Notes: a model not told the origin generated them from the letters alone. Positions 17,672 through 26,980 are shown, numbered from the stretch's first letter. The stretch: 64,000 bases of DNA from Kribbella catacumbae DSM 19601 (GCF_000372465.1 NZ_AQUZ01000018.1:1-64000), one strand, 5' to 3'. Translations and numbers: made by a program.

Positions 17672-19873
17672 CTAGGTGGTGCGGCGGGCGATCGCGGCGC
17701 GGATGTCGTCGGCCTTGGCGCCCTTGCGGGTCGCGCCGTCCCGCTTGACGTTGACGCTCGGGACCTTCAGCGCTCGGGCTTGGGCAGAGATCGCATCGGG
17801 CGTGGTGCCGTTGTACTGCTCGGGCATCTGCTGCGCGAGCCGTCCGGCGATCGCGTCCCAGTGCGCCGCCGTGTCGGCGCCCATCACGGTCAGCACATCG
17901 GCCAGGACGTCGCGGGTGGCCCGCTCGACCTCTTCCCCGGCCGCCATGCCCGTCAGCAAGCCCATCCGCTCCCGGTGCGCCCTGGCAGCGGTGAGGATCT
18001 TCTCCGCGTCGCTGTGGTCGGCCAGGTAGGTCCGCACGGTAGGCGTGGCGTCGGCGGCGCCGTAGAGGTAGCCGACGCCTCGGTAATCGTCGCCGACCGG
18101 CAGGGTGCTGGCGTCAAACCCTTCCTGGTAAGCGTCACCACCGAGCACAGCTTCCGAGACGGTCCGGTTGCCGCACTTGAGCGCGAACCGGACGGCGTGG
18201 TTGTCGCGGTACCGGTTGAACAACCGGCCGACATCACCGGCGCCGACACCGGACGGCTTCTGCGAGCTGGACACGATCACCACACCAGCGCTCGGACCGA
18301 CTGCCTGAATACGGGAGAGCTTGGCCGCGATCTGCTTGTTGAGCTCCTGGTCCTCGGTCTCGAAGTAGACCTGAAACTCTTCCATCACGATCACCATCAC
18401 CCGCAGGTCCGGGTACCGCGAGTCGCGGGCCAGTTCCTCGGTCAGCTTGCCTTCCGGGCACACGCTGACCGGCAGCGCGGCGAGCTGGGTGTTCACGCGG
18501 TCGATGTGGGCCAGGATCTCGTCCAGGATCGCCAGCAGGTTGCCGATCGGGTCCGGGTCGTCGGGTGACGGGTGGGTGCCGAACACGATGCGGTGGGCAA
18601 CGAGCTTGAACTTCAGCCAGTCCGGAGAGTTCTTGCCATCGACAACGATCAGCTTCACGTACGGGTCGAGTGCCGCGTGCAGCGCGATCAGCCGGGCCGC
18701 GAACGTCTTGCCCTTGCGCGGCTGCGCACCGACCAGCAGTGAGATCCACATCAGCATCAGCGACACCGGGGCGTCGCGCTCGTCCTTGCCGAACTTCGCA
18801 GGGCGCCAGATGCTGCGCGGCTTGCAGTCGAGCATGTCCGTGCGGCCCACCGGCACCGCGAGCGGATCACGGTCGGCCACGAACAACGTGTGGCGGCGCG
18901 AGCTGGTCTTGTCCGGCGACAGGAACACCTGGTTCATGTGCACGTCCAGGCCGGACGCGATTTTCTCCCGCGCCCCGGACACATCCGACCAGCCCTTGCC
19001 GTACGGGAGATCCACCAGCACCTGAGACCCGGTATTGCGGGCATCCCGCGACATCTGCGACCCAAACCGGATCTCCTGATCCGACCTGTCCGGCTTCCCC
19101 AGACCGGCCGCGTAGTAGGCCCGCAGCACGATGTCAGAGTTGAGCTTGCGGAACCGCGGAGCGACCACCGCAGTACCGACCAGGGTCTGACCGGCCGGGC
19201 GGCCGTAGTGCGCGGCAGCGGCAACCAGACCAGCGCCCGCGAGGGCCACGGCGGCGGTAGGAGCCGTGTTCAGGGCGACCGGGACACTGATGGCAAGGCC
19301 CACGTTCTGAGCCGCCAGAACGAAGCCGCGCCACAAGCGGGTGCGCTTCAGCTCGCGGTGGATCTTCTCCCATTCCTTGAGCTCGTTGCCGTCTGCGGCC
19401 TTCTGCTCAAGGGCAAACGAGTTCGGCACCCAAAACCAGTTGATCTGATTGCGAGCCACACGGGTCACACCGCGACCCGCGAACCACGCCAGCTTGCAGC
19501 CATACCAAGGTGAGCGGACCGCATGGAACGCAGCCACATGCGCAGCACGAGCCAGCGCACGCCGCACCGTCGCGGGCAGGTTCTCCGGGCGCAGGTGAAC
19601 CGGAATGATCGGCAGCCGCTCCCCCGGCGTCGCCACCACCGGCACACCTCGCGTGTCCACCGGCACCAGCACCTTGCCCCCACCGGGGTCAGTGCCGGTG
19701 TCTTCGTCCAGGGCGACTTCATACGCGGTGTCCATGCGCTCGACGTCGCCCGCAGACAGCGGCACCGCTATGCCGGCCTTTTCGTCCGGCGTCTGTGCGG
19801 CGTCGTCGCGGCGTGCACGGCGGGCTTCCAAGTCGATCGGCTCGGGCAGGTTGTCATTGGCGTGCTCGCTCAT
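17672..19873 (-). CDS. FtsK/SpoIIIE-type conjugative DNA translocase (TraB/TraSA-like)
   Basis: A 733-residue motor that moves double-stranded DNA between mycelial cells. It has a hydrophobic segment in the N-terminal third (LAISVPVALNTAPTAAVALA), Walker A GAQPRKGKT near residue 390, VVDGKNSPDW, Walker B VMVIVMEEFQ, and the FtsK-like GRLFNRYRDNHAVRFALK. The C-terminal part (SAQARALKVPSVNVKR) resembles the winged-helix region that reads the 8-bp clt repeats. Downstream of its stop lies the GGTAGCGG cluster. It is the last gene of the leftward transfer operon starting at 21219. Confidence 0.93.
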   Translation of the reverse strand: MSEHANDNLPEPIDLEARRARRDDAAQTPDEKAGIAVPLSAGDVERMDTAYEVALDEDTGTDPGGGKVLVPVDTRGVPVVATPGERLPIIPVHLRPENLPATVRRALARAAHVAAFHAVRSPWYGCKLAWFAGRGVTRVARNQINWFWVPNSFALEQKAADGNELKEWEKIHRELKRTRLWRGFVLAAQNVGLAISVPVALNTAPTAAVALAGAGLVAAAAHYGRPAGQTLVGTAVVAPRFRKLNSDIVLRAYYAAGLGKPDRSDQEIRFGSQMSRDARNTGSQVLVDLPYGKGWSDVSGAREKIASGLDVHMNQVFLSPDKTSSRRHTLFVADRDPLAVPVGRTDMLDCKPRSIWRPAKFGKDERDAPVSLMLMWISLLVGAQPRKGKTFAARLIALHAALDPYVKLIVVDGKNSPDWLKFKLVAHRIVFGTHPSPDDPDPIGNLLAILDEILAHIDRVNTQLAALPVSVCPEGKLTEELARDSRYPDLRVMVIVMEEFQVYFETEDQELNKQIAAKLSRIQAVGPSAGVVIVSSSQKPSGVGAGDVGRLFNRYRDNHAVRFALKCGNRTVSEAVLGGDAYQEGFDASTLPVGDDYRGVGYLYGAADATPTVRTYLADHSDAEKILTAARAHRERMGLLTGMAAGEEVERATRDVLADVLTVMGADTAAHWDAIAGRLAQQMPEQYNGTTPDAISAQARALKVPSVNVKRDGATRKGAKADDIRAAIARRTT

Positions 19874-19874
19874 T

Positions 19875-20135
19875 TCAGTTCCCCCTGTTCTGGTCCGACT
19901 GCACGCTGACGACCTTGAACGGCCGGACCGATGTGTTGACCTGCCCCAGGCCGAACGGCGTCATGTTGACGAGCGCCAAGGCCTTCGCGACGGCATCGCG
20001 GACTTGCGGTGCCCATCCCAGTGCCATCACGGCGATAGCAGGCTGAAGAAGGGCCAGCGCCGTAATCAGGTAGGCGATCTCATCGGTGTCGAAGACGGTC
20101 ACGTTGACCGGCGTCACGCTGTCGTGGTCGGTCAT
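19875..20135 (-). CDS. Small AICE protein of unknown function
   Basis: An 86-residue protein starting MTDHDSVTPVN, with one hydrophobic stretch (IAYLITALALLQPAIAVMALG). The ATG at 20135 has GGAGAA upstream and follows the stop of the preceding gene by 2 nt; the TraB start lies within 2 nt of its stop. It is thus tightly coupled in the transfer operon. I do not recognise the family; a small membrane-associated partner of TraB is possible. Confidence 0.7.
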   Translation of the reverse strand: MTDHDSVTPVNVTVFDTDEIAYLITALALLQPAIAVMALGWAPQVRDAVAKALALVNMTPFGLGQVNTSVRPFKVVSVQSDQNRGN

Positions 20136-20137
20136 GA

Positions 20138-20959
20138 TCACTTCTCCGAGTTCTGCGCGGGGCGGGCGTGGATGAGGTGGGCAAGCGCTGCGCCCATACC
20201 GAGTACGGCGACGGGCAGGCAGGCAACAACCGTGGTGATCCACCACGGCGCCTGGGTGACCCCGGCCGCCTCCAGCAGGTGATAGGCGACCTGACCGAGC
20301 GCACCCAGGACCAGCGCTGCCAGCGCCGACACCTTCGCGAAGCGCCGGGCAGACGGCGGGACCTGGCCCGACAGCCAGACCCGCAACGCGAACGCGGCAT
20401 AGGTCTCCACACCGATCGGCAGCGTGATGGCGGAGTTGATCGTGAAGCCGTCCGCGATACCAGGCAGCGGGTGGACCACCCCGAACCCGGTGAGTTCACC
20501 GAGTCCGACCCACCCGGACCAGACGGCGACGAACGCGGGCAGCGCCAGCAACAACACCGGCCACGAACGCACCGGCCGAACCTCAGCAGAGGCAGCCGCG
20601 GGAACCGCCTCAGACAACGGAGGTGTGGCATCGATTCCCAGGTCTACGAACTGGGTGACCTGCGGAGATGCCTCCTCCCCCGGCGCGGAGGGCATCTCAT
20701 CCTCACCCGCAGTCTGCTCCGGGGCAGTCCGGTTCTCGACCACATGTAGGTGCGGCTCGACCGGCTCCGGCGCCGGGTTCGGCGTGGAATCGGTGGTCAG
20801 CGCGTCGAGGATGGCGCGAGCCTTCTCGGCGCCGATCCGGTATTCCTTCATGATCCGGTTCCGAGACGGCACCGCACCCAGGTCCGCCGCAAGCTTGCGG
20901 GCGGCCGGGATCAGGTCCTCAACAGGTACTGGGTAGGTCGTACGAAGCGGGGTGCTCAT
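20138..20959 (-). CDS. DUF2637-like membrane protein with N-terminal DNA-binding-like region
   Basis: A 273-residue protein. The first 60 residues resemble a helix-turn-helix (VPSRNRIMKEYRIGAEKARA), then comes an acidic Pro/Glu-rich linker, then about four transmembrane helices (WPVLLLALPAFVAVWSGW, TLPIGVETYAAFAL, VSALAALVLGALGQVAYHL, WWITTVVACLPVAVLGMG). This layout matches the DUF2637/Spd-like proteins of actinobacterial plasmids and AICEs, thought to help intramycelial spreading. The ATG at 20959 overlaps the previous stop (ATGA). Confidence 0.78.
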   Translation of the reverse strand: MSTPLRTTYPVPVEDLIPAARKLAADLGAVPSRNRIMKEYRIGAEKARAILDALTTDSTPNPAPEPVEPHLHVVENRTAPEQTAGEDEMPSAPGEEASPQVTQFVDLGIDATPPLSEAVPAAASAEVRPVRSWPVLLLALPAFVAVWSGWVGLGELTGFGVVHPLPGIADGFTINSAITLPIGVETYAAFALRVWLSGQVPPSARRFAKVSALAALVLGALGQVAYHLLEAAGVTQAPWWITTVVACLPVAVLGMGAALAHLIHARPAQNSEK

Positions 20960-21219
20960 CACGCGACCTCCGCCCCATCGATGTCGGCAGCTTCCGCACC
21001 GGCATCCAGTTGCCGCTCTACCGCAAGGACGCGGCGCTTGGCCCGGCGTACCCGGCGGTGATCCATCGCCGACACAAAGCCGGACAGGCCCAGGAGGGAG
21101 ATTTCGGCGTCCAAGAGATCCAACTCGGCCGCGATCAGCGGCCACTCACGCTCGATTGCAGCCAAATCGGCAGCGGTCGGCTCATCGCCGTCGGCCACCG
21201 GAAGGGACATGATGTTCAC
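20959..21219 (-). CDS. DUF6284-like small protein, first gene of the transfer operon
   Basis: An 86-residue acidic N-terminal/basic C-terminal protein (DEPTAADLAAIEREWPLIAA, then RRVRRAKRRVLAVERQLDAG). It resembles small DUF6284 proteins regularly found at the head of AICE tra operons. GTG at 21219 is preferred because AGAGGAG lies about 8 nt upstream; the next ATG (21210) is too far. It faces the GntR regulator across a 188-bp regulatory region. Confidence 0.72.
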   Translation of the reverse strand: MNIMSLPVADGDEPTAADLAAIEREWPLIAAELDLLDAEISLLGLSGFVSAMDHRRVRRAKRRVLAVERQLDAGAEAADIDGAEVA

Positions 21220-21326
21220 GGGTTGTGCTCCTCTGCGAAGGGACAGTGCGACCCCAGACGCCTCGGCGGGTGCCACCGCCGGGGCGTCGCATACTCGGGT
21301 CTTCTAGGTCTTGGTCTGCTTGTTTG

Positions 21327-21368
21327 ACTTGTAGGTACAAGTTGCTTGGGTGACATGTTGGTATAAGT
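21327..21368. promoter_or_regulatory. Paired operators between transfer operon and GntR gene
   Basis: A perfect palindrome ACTTGTAGGTACAAGT (21327-21342; 6-bp arms) and a second copy with 3 mismatches, ACATGTTGGTATAAGT (21353-21368), lie 26 bp apart. TTGT-n-ACAA cores of this type are usual for GntR/HutC regulators. They probably let the GntR protein repress the transfer operon and itself, in the manner of KorSA-type control. Confidence 0.65.
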
Positions 21369-21407
21369 CGCATAAGCTTGTCAAGCACCAATCGAGAGGA
21401 CTTGGAG

Positions 21408-22133
21408 ATGCCGGAGACGTTGCAAGAGCGAGTCGCGCGCCTGATCCGCGACTCGCTGGGAGAGCCGGGCTCAGCCCTGCCCAGTGAGGCGGAGCTGGTC
21501 GAGCGCTACGGAGCCAGCCGCAACACGGTTCGCGCTGCCCTGTCCGCGCTGGAGGCTCAGGGTCTGATCACCAGCAGCCAAGGCCGGACCAGGCAGGTCC
21601 GCGAGATCAACCGCTGGGAATGGAAGATGGCCGAGTGGGAAAGGGCCCACAACAACGACGGCGACGCCTGGGCGAACACCATCAAAGCCCAAGGCGGCAC
21701 CCCAAGGAACGACCTACAGATCCTGTCGATCCAGGCGCCGGCCGATGTGGCCAAGGAGCTCAAGATCCCCGCAGGCACAGCGATTCAGGCCCGCAACCGC
21801 CTCCGCTGGGTCAACGACGAACCCCACCAGCTCAGCGACTCCTACTTCCCACCCTTCGTCACGGACGGGAATGACCTCTTCTGGAACCCCGGTGATCTCG
21901 GCGTCCAAGGCGGCCTCCTAGCCGCGACCGGCCACAAGCAGGTCCGCTGGCACGACACCCTCACTGCCCGCATGCCCAGCGCCGAAGAGTCCCAGCGCCT
22001 GATGATGGCGCCCGGCACACCGCTACTAGTGCACACCCGCCTCGGCTACGACGCCGAAGGGCGGCCGGTCCGCTACATGGTCACCCGCATGGCGGCCGAC
22101 CGCGTCGAAGTCTCCTACGACTTGGACGCCTGA
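21408..22133 (+). CDS. GntR/HutC-family regulator with UTRA domain
   Basis: A 241-residue regulator with an N-terminal winged helix (LPSEAELVERYGASRNTVRA, then ALEAQGLITSSQGR) and a C-terminal UTRA ligand domain ending YMVTRMAADRVEVSYDL. AICEs generally encode such a protein as the switch for excision and transfer genes. ATG 21408 has AGAGGA 7 nt upstream; an in-frame TTG at 21378 is less likely. It is divergent from the transfer operon and its TGA overlaps the ATG of the acetyltransferase gene. Confidence 0.88.
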   Translation: MPETLQERVARLIRDSLGEPGSALPSEAELVERYGASRNTVRAALSALEAQGLITSSQGRTRQVREINRWEWKMAEWERAHNNDGDAWANTIKAQGGTPRNDLQILSIQAPADVAKELKIPAGTAIQARNRLRWVNDEPHQLSDSYFPPFVTDGNDLFWNPGDLGVQGGLLAATGHKQVRWHDTLTARMPSAEESQRLMMAPGTPLLVHTRLGYDAEGRPVRYMVTRMAADRVEVSYDLDA

Positions 22134-22624
22134 TGCTGATCACGCTCGATGAATCGCACCGCCAGCTCGTCCACCAGGTCCGCGACGAGGCCGGAGAGTG
22201 GCTAGCCACCAAGGGCACCGACCAGTACCGGGGCGGCCTCGACATGGCCAAGGTCCACGCCAACATCGACCACGACTTCGACAAGTTCCCCTTCGTCGGC
22301 TGGGAGGTCGACGGCCGCGTAGTCGCCATGATGGCCCTCATCGACCCAGAACCCGACTTCTGGACCCCCGAAGAACTAGCCGAACCCCAGACCTACATCA
22401 GCCGCTTCTTCGTCGTAGAACACGGCAAGGGCTACGGCTCAGCCCTTCTTGAAGAGGTGATTGACCAGGCGCGGAAAGAAGGCAAGCGGTGGGTCCGCCT
22501 CAACTGTTGGAGCAGCAACACCAAACTGCACGACTACTACCGCGCCCACGGCTTTCAACATATGCGTACATGCGAAATACCCGGCCGAATGAGCGGCGCA
22601 CTCTTCCAGCGCAGCATCTCCTGA
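22133..22624 (+). CDS. GNAT-family N-acetyltransferase
   Basis: A 163-residue acetyl-CoA-dependent transferase: RFFVVEHGKGYGSALLEEVI is the motif A pyrophosphate loop and LNCWSSNTKLHDYYRAHGF the motif B region. Start and stop of the upstream GntR gene overlap by one base (TGATG), so the two are co-expressed and probably function together. Some AICEs place an immunity-type enzyme in this position; that parallel is only positional, and the substrate is unknown. Confidence 0.82.
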   Translation: MLITLDESHRQLVHQVRDEAGEWLATKGTDQYRGGLDMAKVHANIDHDFDKFPFVGWEVDGRVVAMMALIDPEPDFWTPEELAEPQTYISRFFVVEHGKGYGSALLEEVIDQARKEGKRWVRLNCWSSNTKLHDYYRAHGFQHMRTCEIPGRMSGALFQRSIS

Positions 22625-22682
22625 CGTTGTGAGAAATACACATTCTCGTTCGAGGCAGGCACCTGAGGAGGTAGCAGCCGAG

Positions 22683-24890
22683 CTACTCTTCAGCTCCCCC
22701 GGCGGCCGCTTGGTCCCGCAGGCGACCACGTATGCGCTTCTCGGCCCCGCGCACACCTGACCGAGCTTCTACCCCTACTCTCCACCGGAGCTCATTGAGC
22801 TTGTCTTTCACTAGCCGCCTAACGGTTCGTTCATTTTGGCCCTCGAACCGCTTGCGAGTGGAGTCGGCGACTTCCAACAAAGAGGACGGAATAGATTCAT
22901 AAGTACTAATTGACGTAATCACTGGTAGCGCGACGTGCTTCTCAGTTTCGATCGCAGCCCGAAGCGGACCTAAACGCAAAAGCTGCGAGAGAAAATCGGG
23001 ACTGAGCGCCGGTGACTGGGGTGCAGCTCCGACCATGCGCTCCGCCAGCCTTGCTTTCAGGTCGAACGCCGTTCGGTCGAACGTGAGCCACCACTGACGA
23101 TATCCCGTCCCAGAACGCTGCGTCGCTTTGCGGAGCTGAATCACACCAACAGCCACCTCCACATCATGTGCGACCAGGCGACTTATGACCTCCGGCGGGG
23201 TCTCGCCGTCACTACGCTTCCGATCCATCTCGCCAGCCCATATCTCCTGAACAGCTCCGCGCAACTCAGTAGGTGCTGCATTCGCTTCTTCGAGAAGGCT
23301 TCGCAGTTCAATTCTGAACTCGTCACGAAGATATTCCTCAATATCTTCGAGAGGACTATTCTGGCCTCGGAACTCACTGAGCCAATCGAAGAATTCGTTC
23401 CGCGGACGGCCCGATAGCGTATAGGCAGCATAAATGAACGGCACATCAGATCGCCAGTCGGCCGGAGCTGTTCGTGCACACAATTGCGCCCTATACAGAT
23501 GGCGCTCGATTTCTTCGACGGTGCCATCCGTTACATAGAGCTTGAATCCGGCATCAAGCGCCGAGCCGAGAAGTGTTGTGTAATGACGCTTTGCCAGGTC
23601 ATCTATTAGTGTCTCTTCTAACAAAGGCAGGACGACACTCGCGTCCAGCCAGATTTCGCCACCCGAGAAGACCTCCAGCATTATTTTCTGAACGTCCGCA
23701 GTCTGCCGCAAGAACGCAAACAGTGTGTAGCCGTCAGCTAAGCGTCCTAGATGCTTTTGCGTGTCCTCTGATGGACTGTCCAGCACCGAGAAGATTACAT
23801 CTTTTGCATCCGAAATTGTCAGAGGTCGAACATCGTGGCCGGCCTCAGTCAGGTAGGTCATTACTGCTTCACCATCAACTTGAACCATGACTCCACCAGC
23901 AACAGCACGAGCGAAAGCCTCTCCCTTGCGGAAGAGAATCTCCTCAATACCTGCCCGAAGATTGATACCCAAGTCTTTACATCGCGCATCCTCGATACCA
24001 ATATCCAGCGATTGGATCGCGGCGGCAAAATCGTCCTCGATGTGGCGCTGGCGCGTAGCGAATTCTTGCGCGGCGACCACATTGCGCTGATGCTGCTCAA
24101 ACGAAAGATGGTACTTGTTTTCTTTGGCAATAAACTTGACCGGCCCTCCCTTACGAGTCAGGCGACTGGCCGCGCCTGAAATCTGCGCCTCCACCTGAGC
24201 GACGGCGTCAACCGGCACAAGCGCCTTCACGGCCACCTGAAGTTCATCCATACCGATCGGACTGTCGACGTTTGTGTCGTGAAGTGCAGCCAGGAGCAGC
24301 GCCTCGAAGCACGACTTCGTTATATTTCGATCCGAATTCTCGTCATAGCCCTCCAGTGACAGATGGAAGAGAGCAACTCGCGCATCATCATCAGACATCA
24401 TCGGTCCCGAAATATTCGCAATTCCGTGACGACTTAGAAGTGGATCAACCTTTAGCACCGAGAGATCTTCAGAAGCTATCTCACGCTGAGCAGCAGTGTA
24501 TTGCCGATCAACAAACCAGGATCTATCACGGATGTCCAACGAGATACCTCGGTTACGAAACTCCTCCACTAGAGAATCCGCTGCGGGCCCAATGACCTGA
24601 CTAGTGCAATAAATGAGCCGAGTAAATCCCTTGAAATTCTCATTAAGCCTCTTCTCGGTCCCCAAGATCTTGGCTCGCCAGTCCTCGGCTACCGAGTACT
24701 GAACCATTGTCTTTGGAGCCTCATCGACAACATACAACTGCCCGTCCCTGCCCTTATCCCCGGCAGGCGAAGCCATGGTCCTGAGACTGGGATAGTCGAC
24801 CGCCAGGAATGCAGCAGCGAATTTCTCGAAGACTAGCCAGTCCCCAGACTGAAGCTCCCGTAGGGCCAGCGCCAAGCGTTCAGAAGACAT
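22683..24890 (-). CDS. Restriction-endonuclease-like/PIN-like fusion, candidate defence effector
   Basis: A 735-residue protein I cannot assign to a named family. Residues about 20-125 look like a PD-(D/E)xK (Mrr-like) fold: Glu in WLVFEKFAAAFL, then GDKGRDGQLYVV and MVQYSVAEDW, with the usual QxK lysine not obvious. A helical middle follows. From about 410 there is a PIN-like module: WLDASVVLPLLEE (Asp), LYVTDGTVEEIERHL (Glu) and further acidic residues. ATG 24890 begins the conserved-looking part; an ATG at 24962 would add a low-complexity leader. Base composition is clearly lower in GC than the flanks, and it lies in the cargo half of the AICE. Confidence 0.6.
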   Translation of the reverse strand: MSSERLALALRELQSGDWLVFEKFAAAFLAVDYPSLRTMASPAGDKGRDGQLYVVDEAPKTMVQYSVAEDWRAKILGTEKRLNENFKGFTRLIYCTSQVIGPAADSLVEEFRNRGISLDIRDRSWFVDRQYTAAQREIASEDLSVLKVDPLLSRHGIANISGPMMSDDDARVALFHLSLEGYDENSDRNITKSCFEALLLAALHDTNVDSPIGMDELQVAVKALVPVDAVAQVEAQISGAASRLTRKGGPVKFIAKENKYHLSFEQHQRNVVAAQEFATRQRHIEDDFAAAIQSLDIGIEDARCKDLGINLRAGIEEILFRKGEAFARAVAGGVMVQVDGEAVMTYLTEAGHDVRPLTISDAKDVIFSVLDSPSEDTQKHLGRLADGYTLFAFLRQTADVQKIMLEVFSGGEIWLDASVVLPLLEETLIDDLAKRHYTTLLGSALDAGFKLYVTDGTVEEIERHLYRAQLCARTAPADWRSDVPFIYAAYTLSGRPRNEFFDWLSEFRGQNSPLEDIEEYLRDEFRIELRSLLEEANAAPTELRGAVQEIWAGEMDRKRSDGETPPEVISRLVAHDVEVAVGVIQLRKATQRSGTGYRQWWLTFDRTAFDLKARLAERMVGAAPQSPALSPDFLSQLLRLGPLRAAIETEKHVALPVITSISTYESIPSSLLEVADSTRKRFEGQNERTVRRLVKDKLNELRWRVGVEARSGVRGAEKRIRGRLRDQAAAGGAEE

Positions 24891-25032
24891 GCCATGCAGG
24901 CTAGCGCGAAAAGGACGAAATGGGGCAGAGGCCAAGGGAGCAGACGAGGGCGTCGGAGGCATCCTGGCCGGAAACCCTTGGCCCCAGAGTTACCCACGCC
25001 GTATTTCAGTAGCGGAGGTTCCCAGGGTCGTA

Positions 25033-26193
25033 TCAGAGGCTACGCAGAGCCTCTTCGAACTCAGCTACCAGGCCCTCGCTGGGGAAGCGTTGGCGTAGTT
25101 CCTGGTCGAGTTCTGCGGCGATCATCTGGAGGGGCGGCTTGCTCTGGCGGCCGTCCTTGAGGCCCGAGATACCTAGGCCTACTGCTTGCTCAAGGTCGCC
25201 TTCGCGGCCTGCGACGACGCCGAGGGTGAGGCGGCACTCGGCGATGCGCATGGGGCTGAGCTCGGCGCCGTCTGGGGTGATGTTGTCCTTGATTACGGCG
25301 CGGGCGTACTGGGTGGCCAGCTCGTCGTCTCTAGCGACGCGGTGGACATCCATCGCGTAGTAGTCCCACTTAGCGGGGTCCACCTTGAAGTGGTTGTCCG
25401 GCCGGTCTGGGTGGGGCAGGTGATCGAGAATGTCTTTGCCACGATCAAGCACCGTCTGCAGACCTGAGTCACCAAGGCGCGCCTTTGCCTTCGCCTCCTG
25501 GGCGATGAGCTGCACATGCACAGTGCTCCTGGGTGCCACGGCCTGCCCTCGTTGGGAGGCCTCGACGGCTTGCCGGTACCGCCCCTGTGTCAGCGCGAAC
25601 CAGGCGGTCATTTCGTATCCCCAACCGACGATCTCTGGATGGCCGGCCTCGAGGCCGAGTTGCATGGCCGCTCGCCTGGTGGACTCTGCTGCCGTGCGCA
25701 TCCCGAGGTCGTACTCAACACATCCGGCCAGCAGGGCAAGCCATCCACCGGTTACCAGCAGGTCTGCGTGTGCCTTCAGGCCCACCGGCCGATCTAAGAG
25801 ACCTACGACGTGCAGGAGCCAGCTATGCGACTCCTGGCGCAGCTCAAGGGCATCGCGATGGTTGTACTGGCAGCACAGCTCCTCGACGGTTGATTGCAGG
25901 CTTTCCAGCGTGCTGGCCGTTGTGTCGCTGGCTTGCATCCGCTGGATTAGCTCAGCCGTTTGCCACGGCCTCCGATCGAGCTTGGCGACCGTGTCACCTC
26001 TGGCGGCCGCGATCAGCTCGCCTTTGGCCCGCAGCGCCGCGTCACAGGTCTGTGCGACATCTTCGGTCGGGGGCTTGCGGCCGTTCTCCAGATTCGACAG
26101 GTACGACCGGCTGTAGTGCGTTGCCTTGTTGAGGTCGGCCAAAGACCAACCCCTGTGCTCGCGGTACTCCCTCAGCCGATCTCCGAAGGTCAC
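25033..26193 (-). CDS. XRE-family regulator with TPR-like C-terminus
   Basis: A 386-residue protein: N-terminal helix-turn-helix (LREYREHRGWSLADLNKATH, SRSYLSNLENGRKPP) and a helical repeat region to the end (WFALTQGRYRQAVEASQRG, CRLTLGVVAGREGDLEQAVG). Actinobacteria have many such XRE-TPR proteins, often mobile-element encoded and sometimes acting through a small peptide or downstream partner. It lies between the two putative effectors and is divergent from the small genes at 26293. Confidence 0.85.
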   Translation of the reverse strand: MTFGDRLREYREHRGWSLADLNKATHYSRSYLSNLENGRKPPTEDVAQTCDAALRAKGELIAAARGDTVAKLDRRPWQTAELIQRMQASDTTASTLESLQSTVEELCCQYNHRDALELRQESHSWLLHVVGLLDRPVGLKAHADLLVTGGWLALLAGCVEYDLGMRTAAESTRRAAMQLGLEAGHPEIVGWGYEMTAWFALTQGRYRQAVEASQRGQAVAPRSTVHVQLIAQEAKAKARLGDSGLQTVLDRGKDILDHLPHPDRPDNHFKVDPAKWDYYAMDVHRVARDDELATQYARAVIKDNITPDGAELSPMRIAECRLTLGVVAGREGDLEQAVGLGISGLKDGRQSKPPLQMIAAELDQELRQRFPSEGLVAEFEEALRSL

Positions 26194-26292
26194 CTATCCA
26201 GTGTCTCCCATGCCCTTGTATCCCTGCATCCTGAACCAGAGGGATACGCGGGAATCAGTGATGACAGGCTCTGCGGCCCTCAGGCTGAACCC

Positions 26293-26454
26293 ATGAACGG
26301 CACACATACAGGGCGCGAACTGAACGGCGTCGAGTGGGCAGGCACCGATATCTGCGAAGGCCTCCACCCGAACACCGGCATGCCGTGCATCCTCGGGGAA
26401 CACAAGGGCTACCACCGCACGGCTGACGGCGCGGAATGGCTGGACGAAGAATGA
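26293..26454 (+). CDS. Small hypothetical protein (53 residues)
   Basis: Starts MNGTHTGRELNGVEWAG and contains CEGLHPNTGMPCILGEHKGYH, a pattern with two cysteines and spaced histidines that could bind a metal. Its stop overlaps the start of the next small gene (ATGA), which supports real translation. It is divergent from the XRE-TPR gene; small genes opposite such regulators are often their targets or partners. Confidence 0.55.
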   Translation: MNGTHTGRELNGVEWAGTDICEGLHPNTGMPCILGEHKGYHRTADGAEWLDEE

Positions 26455-26696
26455 ACCGTCGAGCCTTTTGGCGCACGTACGTGCGCTTCACCATGTTCGT
26501 TGAGTTGTGGTGGCACGAGATCAGAGATCGGCTGCCGTGGATTCAGAAGTCCTTCAGCGAAGGCTGGGACACCGGCATCGAGCAAGGCGCGGAAGCTATT
26601 GAGAAGCTCCTCGCGCAACTCCCAGGACCCAACGTGCCAAGGGAACTAGTGGAGCAAGTTGCCGCCAGGCTCCGCTGCGAGCTGGAGGGCGGCTAA
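26451..26696 (+). CDS. Small hypothetical protein (81 residues)
   Basis: Begins MNRRAFWRTYVRFTMFVELW and continues with amphipathic helices (EGWDTGIEQGAEAIEKLLAQ). Coupled by ATGA overlap to the upstream gene. No family recognised. The 284 bp from here to the next gene hold no convincing gene. Confidence 0.5.
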   Translation: MNRRAFWRTYVRFTMFVELWWHEIRDRLPWIQKSFSEGWDTGIEQGAEAIEKLLAQLPGPNVPRELVEQVAARLRCELEGG

Positions 26697-26980
26697 GACC
26701 GGCGAGGCGTGCGTGTGAAGCCCTGTGAACCCGCGTACGCCTCGTCTTCCACTCTCGGCCAGATGCGCCTGGCCTGAGACCGTGCGGAGCCAGTTGGACG
26801 GCTGCCTCCGCGCGCACCTGCGGTCCCCGGCGAGGGCGGACACGGGGACCGCTCGTGTACCACTCTCAACTCGGCCGCCGGCTACGTAGATGGGCTCGAA
26901 TGGCTAGCTCGACGCAAGTTGCAATGACGGACAGTCAGCGACGTACTGACGAGGCGCACGAAGCGTGACACACTGCCGAG

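Noticed and set aside
24891..24962. Longer N-terminus of the restriction-like/PIN protein
   Set aside because: Extension is Pro/Ala/Ser/Arg low complexity without a ribosome site; ATG 24890 begins the structured part.
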